Assembly: GCF_007003975.1 (NCBI RefSeq) | Contig: NZ_VFTC01000002.1 | Coordinates: 310,001 to 374,000 of the forward strand | Reading direction: 5' to 3' | DNA from: Mesorhizobium sp. WSM4306 | Lineage (GTDB): Bacteria; Pseudomonadota; Alphaproteobacteria; Rhizobiales; Rhizobiaceae | Length of the DNA stretch: 64,000 nucleotides | Part shown: positions 26,055-37,918 of the stretch, piece after piece | How positions within the stretch are numbered: position 1 is the first letter of the stretch | Layout of the letters: each line of letters starts with the position of its first letter | The notes under the pieces: generated by a model | What the model saw: the letters and a program-made list of their open reading frames with translations, nothing else | Database searches by the model: none | Told to the model about the DNA's origin: nothing | Program-made: the position numbers and the translations under genes

Positions 26055-26582
26055 TCAGAACGGGATTTCGTCGTCCAGTTCACGCGACGAGCCGCCGCCG
26101 CCCCTTGCGCCGCCACCGCTGTTGCCGCCACCACGGTTGAAGCTTTCATTGGGGCTCGACTGGCCGAAATCCGAACCACGGCTCGCGCTGCCGCCACCGG
26201 CATAGTTGCCGACCTGGCCGCCGCCCTCGCCGCGTGAATCGAGCATCTGCAGCTCGCCGCGGAATTTCTGCAGCACGACCTCCGTCGTGTATTTGTCGGC
26301 GCCGGTCTGGTCCTGCCATTTGCGTGTCTGCAGCTGGCCTTCGACGTAAACCTTCATGCCTTTCTTCAGATATTGCTCGGCGACCTTGGCGATCTGGTCA
26401 TTGAAAATGACCACATTGTGCCACTCGGTCTTTTCCTTGCGCTCGCCGGAATTCTTGTCGCGCCAGCTTTCCGACGTGGCAATGCGGATGTTGACGACCG
26501 GATCACCGGAATTCAGGCGGCGGATTTCAGGGTCCGCGCCGAGGTTTCCGACCAGAATGACCTTGTTGACGCTACCCGCCAT
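26055..26582 (-). CDS. ssb: Single-stranded DNA-binding protein
   Basis: A 175-aa SSB. An N-terminal OB fold ([22 protein letters not shown] ... [21 protein letters not shown]) is followed by a Gly/Ser-rich linker from about residue 117 and the acidic tip DDEIPF that recruits repair and replication proteins. It coats single-stranded DNA in replication, recombination and repair. A consensus SOS box lies 102 bp upstream. Typical alphaproteobacteria keep ssb back-to-back with uvrA; here uvrA lies 3.1 kb away. Confidence 0.97.
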   Translation of the reverse strand: MAGSVNKVILVGNLGADPEIRRLNSGDPVVNIRIATSESWRDKNSGERKEKTEWHNVVIFNDQIAKVAEQYLKKGMKVYVEGQLQTRKWQDQTGADKYTTEVVLQKFRGELQMLDSRGEGGGQVGNYAGGGSASRGSDFGQSSPNESFNRGGGNSGGGARGGGGSSRELDDEIPF

Positions 26583-26683
26583 GACACTTCTCCGCGCTCA
26601 TCCGAAACAAATTTTAAGTCGCTCACCTTACAGCCTGCGAGCTGCCTACGCCTGCCAAGGCTGGCTTTTCCCACAAGGTTTTT

Positions 26684-26698
26684 GTTCTTTTTTTGTTC
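26684..26698. promoter_or_regulatory. LexA (SOS) box upstream of ssb
   Basis: GTTCTTTTTTTGTTC is an exact GTTC-N7-GTTC, the LexA target in alphaproteobacteria. It is 102 bp from the ssb start and 94 bp from the divergent cupin start. Confidence 0.85.
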
Positions 26699-26791
26699 TA
26701 TTCTTGTCGGCCCCGGCTGTCAAGAATGTCAGCAAGAGGTAGGGTGTAGGTCTGAAATTGCGACTATGCCGGGATCGAAAGGCGGTGGCGA

Positions 26792-27181
26792 ATGAAAGTC
26801 ATTGCGCATCTGGACCAAACGCGAGAGCAATGGCGGGCGGGCGTGGAGACCCGCATGCAAGTTTCCGCCGGCAACGGAGCGAGCCAGCTTTGCCTGTTCG
26901 AACAATGGGTTCAGCCCGGCGTCGGGGCTCCGACGCACCAGCACCCAGTCGAGGAAGTACTGACCGTCATCGCCGGGGTCGCTGAAATGTGGATCGACGA
27001 AGAACGTCTGACGCTGACTGCCGGACAATCGCTTCTCATTCCTGCCCAACGAAAACATGGGTTTAGAAACGTTGGCACCGAAACGCTTCACATCCAGGCC
27101 GTGCTGGCGTCGCCGATCTTCGAGGCGACTTTCGAAGGGGCCGCCGAGCCGGTGAGGCGCTGGCTTCCGGCCGCGCCATAA
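26792..27181 (+). CDS. Single-domain cupin protein
   Basis: A 129-aa cupin. The metal-binding motif 1 reads GVGAPTHQHPVEEVLTVIAG (His, His, Glu), and motif 2 LLIPAQRKHGFRNVG contains the fourth ligand His. Likely binds a divalent metal; an isomerase, dioxygenase or binding role is possible. A 45-bp gap separates it from the following arsR-type gene on the same strand. Its promoter region contains the ssb SOS box, so it may be SOS-influenced. Confidence 0.88.
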   Translation: MKVIAHLDQTREQWRAGVETRMQVSAGNGASQLCLFEQWVQPGVGAPTHQHPVEEVLTVIAGVAEMWIDEERLTLTAGQSLLIPAQRKHGFRNVGTETLHIQAVLASPIFEATFEGAAEPVRRWLPAAP

Positions 27182-27225
27182 AAGACCGCTTGCCAAATCA
27201 ATAAGTATCGACTTATGCTTCTACT

Positions 27226-27540
27226 ATGATCGAAGCAGAGATTTTTCGCGCCCTGGCCGACCCGACGCGCCGTGCCGTCTACGAGCGGCTTGCCGCCGGC
27301 GAGATGAGCGTGTCGGAACTGCGCGCCGGCATGAGTGTGTCGCAACCGGCGGTGTCACAGCATCTGGCTGTGCTGCGCGGAGCCGGCCTGGTCAGTGAAA
27401 GGCGAGCCGGCCGCAACGCATATTATCGCGCCGATCCACAAGGGCTCGAGCCGCTGCTCGGCTGGATCGAACGCTACCGTGCATTCTGGCCGGAACGCAT
27501 CGAAAGACTGAAGGCCGTTTTGAAGGACATGGACCAATGA
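27226..27540 (+). CDS. ArsR-family transcriptional regulator
   Basis: A 104-aa winged-helix repressor: IFRALADPTRRAVYERLAAGEMSVSELR and MSVSQPAVSQHLAVLRGAGLVSERRAGR are the ArsR signature. No metal-binding cysteines are visible, which places it in the non-metal branch usually paired with an SRPBCC/AHSA1 protein. Its stop overlaps the next start (ATGA), a coupling typical of such ArsR-SRPBCC pairs. Confidence 0.93.
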   Translation: MIEAEIFRALADPTRRAVYERLAAGEMSVSELRAGMSVSQPAVSQHLAVLRGAGLVSERRAGRNAYYRADPQGLEPLLGWIERYRAFWPERIERLKAVLKDMDQ

Positions 27541-28010
27541 GCGATGAAAAGCAGGCGCAGACCGCCAAAGATGCCCTCGCCTTCGAATGCGACCTGCCGG
27601 ACGCACCGGAAAAGGTGTGGCGGGCCTTGACCGTGCCGGAACTGCTGGCGGCCTGGATGATGCCGAACGACATCAAGCCGGAAACCGGCAGTCGCTTTGC
27701 CTTTGCCGGACCGGAGGCGCCAATCGAGTGCGAAGTGCTCGATGCCGAACCGGGGCGACTGCTGCGCTATTCCTGGCGCGAGCGGTCCGACACCGGCGAT
27801 GCCGACGGGTTGGACAGCATCGTTACCTTCACGCTTGACCGCACAATTTCCGGCGGCACGCATCTGCGCATCGTCCACGACGGGTTTGTCCGGGCCGCAA
27901 CGCCCGCAGTTGCGATGGCGAGCGCCGGTTGCCGGCTTTCCCTCGGTGCTTACAAGCTCAAACCGCCCATGGCCGCGAATACGCCACGCCTGTTGCTGCG
28001 CGCCGCCTGA
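27537..28010 (+). CDS. SRPBCC (AHSA1-like) domain protein
   Basis: A 157-aa START/Bet v1-fold protein with the AHSA1-type beginning [26 protein letters not shown] and the strand block [19 protein letters not shown]. Such proteins bind hydrophobic ligands; many are partners of the adjacent ArsR regulator. Translationally coupled to arsR by ATGA. It ends 28 bp before the ClpP start. Confidence 0.88.
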   Translation: MSDEKQAQTAKDALAFECDLPDAPEKVWRALTVPELLAAWMMPNDIKPETGSRFAFAGPEAPIECEVLDAEPGRLLRYSWRERSDTGDADGLDSIVTFTLDRTISGGTHLRIVHDGFVRAATPAVAMASAGCRLSLGAYKLKPPMAANTPRLLLRAA

Positions 28011-28038
28011 GCCCAAGAAAACAAACGGAGTCAATGAG

Positions 28039-28647
28039 ATGAGCGGCTTTGCCAATCTGGTGCCGATGGTCATCGAGCAATCGAGCCGCGGCGAACGCGC
28101 CTTCGACATTTTCTCGCGGCTGCTGCGCGAGCGCATCATCTTCATCAATGGCGAGATCAATGACGGCATGTCGGCGCTGGTCTGCGCCCAGCTTCTGTCG
28201 CTGGAATCGGACAATCCCGACAAGGAGATCTCGCTCTACATCAACTCGCCGGGCGGTGTGGTGACCAGCGGTTTCGCCATCTACGACACCATGCAATATG
28301 TCAGCTGCCCGGTGTCGACGGTGTGCATGGGTTTTGCCGCCTCGATGGCGTCGTTCCTGCTGATGGCGGGGACGCCGGGCCGGCGCATCGCGCTGCCCAA
28401 CGCCAGCATCGTGTTGCATCAGCCCCTGGGTGGCTTCCAGGGCCAGGCCTCCGACATCCAACGCCACGCCGAAGGCATTTTGCGCACCAAGCGGCGCATG
28501 ACGGAACTCTACGCGCAGCATTGCGGTCGCACCTATGAAGAGGTCGAACGCACGCTCGACCGCGATTTCTTCATGACCGCGAAGGAGGCCAAGGACTGGG
28601 GCCTTGTCGACCATGTTTTCGACACCCGCAAGCAGGCGGCGGCCTGA
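28039..28647 (+). CDS. clpP: ATP-dependent Clp protease proteolytic subunit (ClpP-type serine protease)
   Basis: A 202-aa ClpP. The catalytic triad is complete: Ser-102 in [10 protein letters not shown], His-127 in [12 protein letters not shown] and Asp-176 in DRDFFM. It degrades proteins delivered by ClpA or ClpX. No clpX or clpA is adjacent, unlike the classical clpP-clpX-lon locus, so this is probably an additional copy. The sequence near the Ser ([10 protein letters not shown]) differs slightly from the usual C-x-GQAASMGS. Start at ATG 28039; an ATG four bases earlier is out of frame. Confidence 0.93.
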   Translation: MSGFANLVPMVIEQSSRGERAFDIFSRLLRERIIFINGEINDGMSALVCAQLLSLESDNPDKEISLYINSPGGVVTSGFAIYDTMQYVSCPVSTVCMGFAASMASFLLMAGTPGRRIALPNASIVLHQPLGGFQGQASDIQRHAEGILRTKRRMTELYAQHCGRTYEEVERTLDRDFFMTAKEAKDWGLVDHVFDTRKQAAA

Positions 28648-28732
28648 TCGACAGATTGAAGGCGGCCGGCGTCGCGTCAATTTCGACGCCGCCGGTCTGG
28701 TCTCGCATTGAGCGCGACCCTATAGTCCTGCG

Positions 28733-29014
28733 ATGCGCTACCGCCTGAACAGACTGATGACAGCCATTGCGATCACCGCCCTGACCGCGAACGCGGCTCT
28801 TGCCGGGGACAGCACGTCCCAGTCGCCGAAAGGCGCCCTGCCCGGCGTGACCAGCGACTACCGCATCGCCAAGCCGGCGCCGCAGCCTGAGCCCGACGAA
28901 GTGCTGCCCGCCGGTGAGAACGGCACATTCAAGATCGGCGACACCGATGTCAGGATTTCCGGCAGCATCACTGTCGATGTCGGCACGGGTGGGATCAAGC
29001 CGTCCAACCGGTAG
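28733..29014 (+). CDS. Small exported hypothetical protein
   Basis: A 93-aa protein with signal MRYRLNRLMTAIAITALTANAALA, then a Pro-rich stretch (IAKPAPQPEPDEVLPAGENG) and a beta-rich end (FKIGDTDVRISGSITVDVGTG). Likely periplasmic or surface. Ends 61 bp before a strong terminator. No family recognised. Confidence 0.75.
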   Translation: MRYRLNRLMTAIAITALTANAALAGDSTSQSPKGALPGVTSDYRIAKPAPQPEPDEVLPAGENGTFKIGDTDVRISGSITVDVGTGGIKPSNR

Positions 29015-29075
29015 GGGCGGATCAAGGCTCCATTCACATGGGTGCCGCCTCGCATCGATATCGGCACAAAAGAGC

Positions 29076-29115
29076 AGCCCCGCCGTTGCTTCCGCAAACG
29101 GTCGGGGCTTTTTTT
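29076..29115 (+). terminator. Strong factor-independent terminator
   Basis: Stem AGCCCCGCCGTT (29076-29087) pairs with AACGGTCGGGGCT (29097-29109) with one bulge, followed by seven T residues (29109-29115). It ends the clpP-side transcript before the uvrA regulatory region. Confidence 0.88.
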
Positions 29116-29585
29116 GGATTCCAGATCCAATTTGCCGGTAGTGTTATACCGACTTTTGTCTCGGATGCTTCGCGGCATTCAGCCGACGATCCGACTAGCA
29201 GTCTCTGATTTTTGTGGGATATGGCAGGTCACGGTTTGTCGGGTGGCGAAAACGCTGAACCCTGGCACTTATGCCCGCCGCGGCTCCAACGAGATGTGGA
29301 GCCTCAAAGGACTATCCGGTGGCGTCATGCTCCGCTCCTATGTCCGTTGCGATTGTGTCGTCCGAAGCGCAAATCGCAAAACCTGCGGCGTCTCGCAGGC
29401 CACCCATGGGCGGCGAGGCCATCGAAAGACAGCCGGCTTCGTTGACTTCTGGAGACTGCGCCCCTGAGCCAGTGACGTCAACCCTCGATAGCCGGTTACC
29501 GAAAAATGTGATCGCCGGGAGCTTACGTCAGGGTTAGTTTTTGAAACACGCTTGTCAGGTTTCTGCACAACTTTGTCAGGAGCGT
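29116..29585. other. Gene-free stretch before the uvrA SOS box
   Basis: About 470 bp without a convincing gene. Short open frames exist (for example plus strand 29271-29537) but they lack ribosome sites and have codon use unlike the neighbours. It may be decayed sequence left by the rearrangement that separated ssb from uvrA. Confidence 0.6.
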
Positions 29586-29600
29586 GTTCGGCCTTTGTTC
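29586..29600. promoter_or_regulatory. LexA (SOS) box upstream of uvrA
   Basis: GTTCGGCCTTTGTTC, an exact GTTC-N7-GTTC, 154 bp before the uvrA start. Confidence 0.85.
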
Positions 29601-29753
29601 TTTCCGCTTGCCCGTGCGGGAGAAAGACGGTTAAACGACTTTGGTCGAGAAGTGCGACGTCTCTCGACGTGGCGGCAAAAAAACCTACATAGGGGATGGC
29701 CGGGAAAACCCCCGCCGATCCCACTGATACCAGACTTGAGGCGGCGACCGGCG

Positions 29754-32675
<2,922 letters not shown>

Positions 32676-32708
32676 TAGGCAGATCGGTCGAGCGCCTGGA
32701 GAGTTTTA

Positions 32709-33179
32709 ATGACATTCCGACAGGCGCTTGCCGGTGATCTCCAGACCGTCGCCTCGCTGACGCAGGCCGCCTATGCGCCCTACACCGCCTTGTTTGGCGC
32801 GCCGCCAATGCCGGTCACCGAGGACTATGCACCGCGCATCGAACGCGGCGAGGTCTGGCTGCTGGGGAGTGGCTCTGAACTGGCCGGGCTGATCGTCATC
32901 GAGCGGCATCCCGATCATGCGATGATCTTCAGCGTCGCGGTCACGCCGGCGTTCCAGGGTAAAAAGCTCGGCATCGCGCTGCTCGATTTTGCCGAGGAGC
33001 AGGCGCAATTGTGGGGCGTGCCAGAGGTGCGGCTCTACACCAATTCGCGCATGGAGCGGAACATCGCGCTCTACACCGCCTACGGTTTCCACGAAACGGG
33101 TCGCCGGCCCAATCCCCACCGGCCGGGATGGACGGTGGTCGACATGGCCAAGCCGGTCAGCGAGAGCACGGCGGCCTGA
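32709..33179 (+). CDS. GNAT-family N-acetyltransferase
   Basis: A 156-aa protein. The acetyl-CoA binding segment VAVTPAFQGKKLGIALLDFAEEQA and the C-terminal LYTNSRMERNIALYTAYGFHETGRR are classical GNAT motifs A and B. Substrate unknown. It begins 33 bp after uvrA and could be read through from it. Confidence 0.9.
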   Translation: MTFRQALAGDLQTVASLTQAAYAPYTALFGAPPMPVTEDYAPRIERGEVWLLGSGSELAGLIVIERHPDHAMIFSVAVTPAFQGKKLGIALLDFAEEQAQLWGVPEVRLYTNSRMERNIALYTAYGFHETGRRPNPHRPGWTVVDMAKPVSESTAA

Positions 33180-33203
33180 TTTTTCTGAATTCGGGAGGAT
33201 GAC

Positions 33204-34007
33204 ATGAGCAAATCCGGAACAATCCGCTCAGGCATGGGTGGCTGGACTTTCGAACCCTGGGATAAGTCCTTCTATCCGGACAAGCTGTCGAAGGCCAAGC
33301 AGCTGCACTATGCCAGCCGCCAGGTGCCGACCATCGAGGTCAACGGCACCTATTATTCCAGCTTCAAGGAGCCGACTTTCGTCAAATGGGCGAGCGAAGC
33401 GCCGGACGGTTTCGTCTATTCGCTGAAAGGCAACCGCTTCGTCACCAACCGCCGCGTGCTTGGCGAGGCCGGCGAATCCATAACGCGCTTCCTCGGCTCC
33501 GGTGTCGCGGCGCTCGGCGAGAAGCTCGGGCCGATCCTGTGGCAGTTCGCGCCGACGAAGAAATTCGATGCCGACGATTTCGAGGCATTCCTGAAACTGC
33601 TGCCGGAAAAGCAGGACGGGGTGGCGCTGCGCCATGCTCTGGAAGTACGCAACGACAGTTTCATCGTGCCGGAATTCGCCGCACTCGCTCGCAAATACAA
33701 GGCGGCGATCGTCTATGCCGACCATGCCAAATACCCTGACATTGCCGATATCACCGGCGATTTCATTTACGCGCGGCTGCAGACCGGCTCGGACGACAAT
33801 CCCGATTGCTACACGCCGAAGGGTCTGGACGAGTGGGCGGAGCGGGTGAAGACCTGGGCGGAAGGCAAGCAGCCAGCCGATCTGCGGCGCGTCGACCCCG
33901 ATACCGACGCCCCGGTGAAGCCGCGCGACGTGTTCGCCTACTTCATCACCGAGGGCAAGGTGCGCGCGCCGTTCGGCGCCATGGCTCTGATGAAGCGGGT
34001 GAGCTAG
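33204..34007 (+). CDS. DUF72 domain protein (TIM-barrel, YecE-like)
   Basis: A 267-aa protein, start IRSGMGGWTFEPWDKSFYP, with VNGTYYSSFKEPTFVKWASEAPDGFVYSLKGNRF, the diagnostic DUF72 block. Structure is a TIM barrel; function unknown. A strong GGGAGG site precedes the ATG. It follows the GNAT gene at 24 bp, probably same operon. Confidence 0.92.
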   Translation: MSKSGTIRSGMGGWTFEPWDKSFYPDKLSKAKQLHYASRQVPTIEVNGTYYSSFKEPTFVKWASEAPDGFVYSLKGNRFVTNRRVLGEAGESITRFLGSGVAALGEKLGPILWQFAPTKKFDADDFEAFLKLLPEKQDGVALRHALEVRNDSFIVPEFAALARKYKAAIVYADHAKYPDIADITGDFIYARLQTGSDDNPDCYTPKGLDEWAERVKTWAEGKQPADLRRVDPDTDAPVKPRDVFAYFITEGKVRAPFGAMALMKRVS

Positions 34008-34149
34008 CTGGGCCGCGAACTTCCACACGGCGCGCTTTGGTTTTGTTGCGGAACCTGCCGGGCATCTTGATCGTTTTATCTTTGCAGGCGCTGAGGTCGC
34101 CGCGAGTCGCCAACCATCCCGCAAGGTGCGGACGTGAAGGAGGCGAGAA

Positions 34150-34428
34150 ATGTTTGTTGTCCTCTTTGGTGCGTTGCTCACGGTGGCTGGCGTTGTGTAT
34201 ATGGCGGGCGCGGTCCTCAGGCGCGGGCGGCTCAGCGGTCCGGCACCCTCTCCGGTTGTGCCAATTCACCCGGAGGGAAGTTTCGTAGAGCCAAGTCCGA
34301 CGCTGGAGCCACGTCCGACGCTGGAGCCACGGCGGCGCGGGCTTGGCTTTCTCGGCCTGTCGCAGAACTGGCCAGGCCTCCTGATGATGGGTGTCGGCCT
34401 CATCCTGCTGCTATCGGTGGTCCTCTAA
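34150..34428 (+). CDS. Small membrane protein with two helices and a tandem linker repeat
   Basis: A 92-aa protein. Helix 1 is MFVVLFGALLTVAGVVYMAGAVL, helix 2 LLMMGVGLILLLSVVL at the end. Between them is a Pro-rich linker with a direct repeat of PTLEPR, coded by two near-identical DNA units at about 34298-34332, so the linker probably varies in length between strains. GGAGG lies eight bases before ATG. No known family. Confidence 0.72.
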   Translation: MFVVLFGALLTVAGVVYMAGAVLRRGRLSGPAPSPVVPIHPEGSFVEPSPTLEPRPTLEPRRRGLGFLGLSQNWPGLLMMGVGLILLLSVVL

Positions 34429-34543
34429 ACGCAGCGAAATCACGGCATCTTCGGCGCCATCGTAACCTTATCGATACCTCCTTCCTGCATTAATCCGGTG
34501 CGGCTCTTTCTAGAGACAGGCCGCCGCGGGCAAGGACGAGGGC

Positions 34544-35689
34544 ATGTCGCTCGACTACAATTCCCTTCTGCTGGCCGTCGGGTTTTCCGCCGCTTGCCTC
34601 GGCATGACATTGTTCGGCATCTGGCTTACCGCGCGCTCGGAAAAATTCCTGCTGACATGGGCGGTCAGCGTGCTTCTGATCGTCTGCGACGTCTTCGCCT
34701 ACCAGGCCTATATCGACACGCCCGGACGCCTGCTCGGCCTCGCCACCTTCACCTTCCTGCTGTTCGGCTTCGCGACCATGCTGGGCGCCGCCCACCAATT
34801 CACGACCGGCGCCTCGCCGTTGCCGCGCATCGCCATAGGCGCCGGCGTCTCGTTGGCGATCGCCTTGCCGCCAATGGCGCTTGGCTATGACGGGCTGGGC
34901 TTCATGCTGGAAAATGCCTTCGCCGCGCTGCTCCTGTTTGCAACAGCCTATGAATACTGGAAGGGACGCACCGAATTCCCGGCTCCGATCATCGGCATTG
35001 CCGGGCTCTACACGGCCACCGCCATATCCTTCGTGCTGTGCTCCGGAGTGCTGGTCTGGGATGGCAGGCTGGTGCTTGGCCATGCGCCAAGCAATTGGGC
35101 CGAGGATCTCAGCCTCATCGTCGTCATCGCCTGCATGACCGGCATCGGCGCCTTGTCGCTGGCGCTCAACCAGGGGCGCCTGGCACAGCATCACAGGCGC
35201 GAAGCGCTAACCGATCCGCTTACCGGCCTGCTCAACCGACGCGCTTTGTTCGACCTGCATGGCAAAACGCCGGTCGAGGCCTTCACCGCCGTGATCGTGT
35301 TCGATCTCGATGGCTTCAAAGCCATCAACGACGAATTCGGCCATGCCACCGGAGACGAAGTGCTGAAACTGTTCGCCAAGGATTTGACCGCCAATCTCCA
35401 GCCGGGCGACGTCGCCGCGCGCATGGGCGGAGAGGAATTTGCGCTGGTCCTCGATCGCATCTTGCCTGAGAAGGTGGAATTCATAGCCGAGCGCATCCGG
35501 GCCAGTTTTGCCTCGCGCCGGATCGATACCGAGACCCGCCTGCTGGCCTGCACGGTCAGCGCCGGCTACGCCTTCGGCAGCGAAGGCGGCACCAAGTTCG
35601 ACAAGGTGCTCAGCGCCGCCGACAAGGCGCTCTACGGCGCCAAGCGCGGCGGCCGCAACCGGGTGCTCGCATTCCGGCGCGCCGGGTAG
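34544..35689 (+). CDS. Membrane-bound GGDEF diguanylate cyclase
   Basis: A 381-aa protein: about six N-terminal membrane helices (residues 5-205) and a C-terminal GGDEF domain starting DPLTGLLNRRALFDL, with the active motif MGGEEF. The Mg-binding Asp in VFDLDGFKAIND is present. The position of the inhibitory I-site RxxD carries QPGD, so product feedback is probably absent. It makes cyclic di-GMP from GTP. The sensor is an integral membrane domain rather than a known extracellular one. Monocistronic. Confidence 0.9.
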   Translation: MSLDYNSLLLAVGFSAACLGMTLFGIWLTARSEKFLLTWAVSVLLIVCDVFAYQAYIDTPGRLLGLATFTFLLFGFATMLGAAHQFTTGASPLPRIAIGAGVSLAIALPPMALGYDGLGFMLENAFAALLLFATAYEYWKGRTEFPAPIIGIAGLYTATAISFVLCSGVLVWDGRLVLGHAPSNWAEDLSLIVVIACMTGIGALSLALNQGRLAQHHRREALTDPLTGLLNRRALFDLHGKTPVEAFTAVIVFDLDGFKAINDEFGHATGDEVLKLFAKDLTANLQPGDVAARMGGEEFALVLDRILPEKVEFIAERIRASFASRRIDTETRLLACTVSAGYAFGSEGGTKFDKVLSAADKALYGAKRGGRNRVLAFRRAG

Positions 35690-35748
35690 GCTGTGCCGAT
35701 ATTCAGCCGGCCTGACCTGAATCTCAACACATCCTCGGCCTGGGGCGG

Positions 35749-35925
35749 TCAGGCGGCCAGGACGATCTCGTTGTAGGTGTCGAGATCGACGTAGAAAACC
35801 TTGGTGATTTCGCCGATCAGCTCATCCTGCTGGTAGCCCTGCGAGCGCAGTATGTTGATGGCTGTGATGATGTCGACGCGCTCTGTCAGCCGTCGTTTCT
35901 GGTGGTCCTCGACGAACCGTTCCAT
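35749..35925 (-). CDS. Small hypothetical protein (58 aa)
   Basis: Short but well supported: ATG at 35925 is preceded by AGGAG seven bases away, and the frame MERFVEDHQKRRLTERVDII ... ends in ETYN-like DLDTYNEIVLAA. Charged N-terminal helix and an IL-rich centre; cytoplasmic. GC-rich third positions like neighbouring genes. No family recognised. It is convergent with the GGDEF gene, 59 bp apart. Confidence 0.7.
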   Translation of the reverse strand: MERFVEDHQKRRLTERVDIITAINILRSQGYQQDELIGEITKVFYVDLDTYNEIVLAA

Positions 35926-36166
35926 AGCCTATTCTCCTGGCAAGATTATCTGGACGCATTGACCGACAATCAGAACTGCGAGGGAAAGCTAGGGTGGCTT
36001 GCTTGCGTGGAACTTGCAGGCTGAGCCAGCGCATTCTCTCTATCTGCTACATACGGAAGCGGCCGACTCACCGAGGCCTGACAAAGACTAGCATGCAGTA
36101 TTGCGGGTGCCAGTGTTGAGTATGGCGCCGCCGATGAAGTTGGCCGTGCCGGCGCTATCTTCCGCG

Positions 36167-36387
36167 ACTTCGTCATCCTTGGGCGTAGCTCCGCGAAACG
36201 GAGCGAAGACCCAGGGATCCATGCCGTGACTTAGAAGCGTCGCTGACGGTTCAGAACATGGAATGGATAGTGCGCCGCAGGAGCGATTTTATTCTCTGCC
36301 GCTGCACTCCTCGGCAGATGTCACGGCATGGATTCTAGGGTCTGCGCGCGTCGCTTCGCTCCTTGCTTCGCCCTAGAATGACGAAGT
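36167..36387. repeat. Long imperfect inverted repeat element (about 220 bp)
   Basis: Left arm about 36167-36230, right arm about 36320-36387. Outer ends ACTTCGTCAT and ATGACGAAGT are nearly perfect, inner ends ATCCATGCCGTGAC and GTCACGGCATGGAT are perfect. A middle of about 90 bp holds no gene. It lies 15 bp beyond the stop of urtE. The type resembles repeats scattered in Mesorhizobium genomes; that match was not tested. The rest of 35926-36402 has nothing else. Confidence 0.75.
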
Positions 36388-36402
36388 GCTAATGGCCTGC
36401 AC

Positions 36403-37098
36403 CTACACCGTCAAAAACTTCCTGACGTCAGCCCGATCCAGATCTTCCGCCGGGCCGGTATGGACGATCTGGCCGCGGTCCATGATGTTGACCTCGTCGG
36501 CGAGCTCGCGGCAGAAATCGAGATATTGCTCGACCAGAAGCACTGCGATGCCGGCCTGGTCGCGCAAATAGCGGATGGCGCGGCCGATGTCCTTGATGAT
36601 CGAAGGCTGGATGCCTTCGGTCGGCTCGTCGAGCACGAGCAGTTTCGGGCGCATCACCAGCGCCCGGCCGATGGCGAGCTGCTGCTGCTGGCCGCCGGAG
36701 AGATCGCCGCCGCGGCGGCCGAGCATCTGCTTCAGAACGGGAAACAACTCGAAGACATGCGCCGGAACGTTGCGGTCGGCGCGCTTCAACGGCGCAAAAC
36801 CGGACTCCAGGTTCTCGCGTACCGTCAGCAGGGGAAAGATCTCCCTGCCCTGCGGCACGAATGCGATGCCCGACCGGGCGCGATCATACGCCGCGCTCCG
36901 GTCGAGCGCCTTCCCCTCGAAGGCAACACTTCCGCTCGTCAGCCGGTGGTGGCCGACGATCGATCTCATCAAACTGGTCTTGCCGACGCCGTTGCGGCCG
37001 AGCACGCAGGTGATCTTGCCCGCACCCGCCGTCAGCGACACGCCGCGCAGCGCCTGGGCGGCGCCGTAGTGGAGCGTGGCATTGGAAACTTCGAGCAT
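36403..37098 (-). CDS. urtE: Urea ABC transporter ATP-binding protein UrtE
   Basis: A 231-aa ATPase of the LivF type. Walker A GRNGVGKTSL, signature LSGGQQQQLAIGRAL, Walker B LLVLDEPTEG. Last gene of urtABCDE, 69 bp after urtD. Couples ATP hydrolysis to urea import together with UrtD and permeases UrtB and UrtC. Confidence 0.96.
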   Translation of the reverse strand: MLEVSNATLHYGAAQALRGVSLTAGAGKITCVLGRNGVGKTSLMRSIVGHHRLTSGSVAFEGKALDRSAAYDRARSGIAFVPQGREIFPLLTVRENLESGFAPLKRADRNVPAHVFELFPVLKQMLGRRGGDLSGGQQQQLAIGRALVMRPKLLVLDEPTEGIQPSIIKDIGRAIRYLRDQAGIAVLLVEQYLDFCRELADEVNIMDRGQIVHTGPAEDLDRADVRKFLTV

Positions 37099-37167
37099 GT
37101 CAGCGCCTTTTCCAGAAGCGGAGCAAAGACAGATCGAAGCGATGGAACTGCACCCGCCACATCATGC

Positions 37168-37914
37168 TCATCTCCCCAGATAGACTTCGACGACCCGCTC
37201 GTCGGCCGAGACGAAATCAAGCGTCCCTTCCGACAGCACCGAGCCCTCGTGCAGGCAGGTGACCTTGACGCCGAGCTCTCGCACGAAATGCATGTCGTGC
37301 TCGACGACGATAACCGAATGGTCACGCGCTATGTCCTTGAGCAAGCGCGCTGTTTCCTCGGTCTCGGCATCGGTCATGCCGGCGACCGGCTCGTCGACCA
37401 AGAGCAGCTTCGGGTCCTGCGCCAAGAGCATGCCGATCTCCAGCCACTGTTTCTGGCCGTGGCTGAGATTGGCCGCCAGATCGTGGCGCTTGTCGCCGAG
37501 CCGGATGACGCCGAGGATGTCGTCGATCTGCCGCGCCTCGCCAGCCGAGCGGCGATGGAACAGCGCCGGGAAGATCGAGCGCGGCCCCTTCAGCGCCAGC
37601 ATCAGATTGTCTTCGACGCTGTGGCTTTCGAAGACGGTCGGCTTCTGGAATTTGCGGCCGATCCCCATCATGGCGATCTCGGCCTCGTCGTGCCGGGTGA
37701 GGTCGACCTGGCCGTCGAAGAACACTTCGCCCTCGTCGGGCCGGGTCTTGCCGGTGACGATGTCCATCATCGTCGTCTTGCCGGCGCCGTTGGGACCGAT
37801 GATGGCGCGCATCTCGCCCTTGTCGAGCACCAGCGACAGATTGTTGATGGCGCGGAAACCGTCGAAGGAGACCGAGACGCCGTCGAGATAGAGGATGGTA
37901 TTCGACTTCGACAT
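37168..37914 (-). CDS. urtD: Urea ABC transporter ATP-binding protein UrtD
   Basis: A 248-aa LivG-type ATPase. Walker A GPNGAGKTTM, signature LSHGQKQWLEIGM (His variant common in UrtD) and Walker B LLLVDEPVAGM. Start MSKSNTILYLDG; upstream residues of the longer frame are antisense to urtC and rejected. urtC ends 4 bp upstream. Confidence 0.96.
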   Translation of the reverse strand: MSKSNTILYLDGVSVSFDGFRAINNLSLVLDKGEMRAIIGPNGAGKTTMMDIVTGKTRPDEGEVFFDGQVDLTRHDEAEIAMMGIGRKFQKPTVFESHSVEDNLMLALKGPRSIFPALFHRRSAGEARQIDDILGVIRLGDKRHDLAANLSHGQKQWLEIGMLLAQDPKLLLVDEPVAGMTDAETEETARLLKDIARDHSVIVVEHDMHFVRELGVKVTCLHEGSVLSEGTLDFVSADERVVEVYLGR

Positions 37915-37918
37915 CGCT

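Noticed and set aside
29271..29537. Short plus-strand frame in the gap before uvrA
   Set aside because: No ribosome site, no recognisable features, and codon third positions unlike the neighbouring genes.
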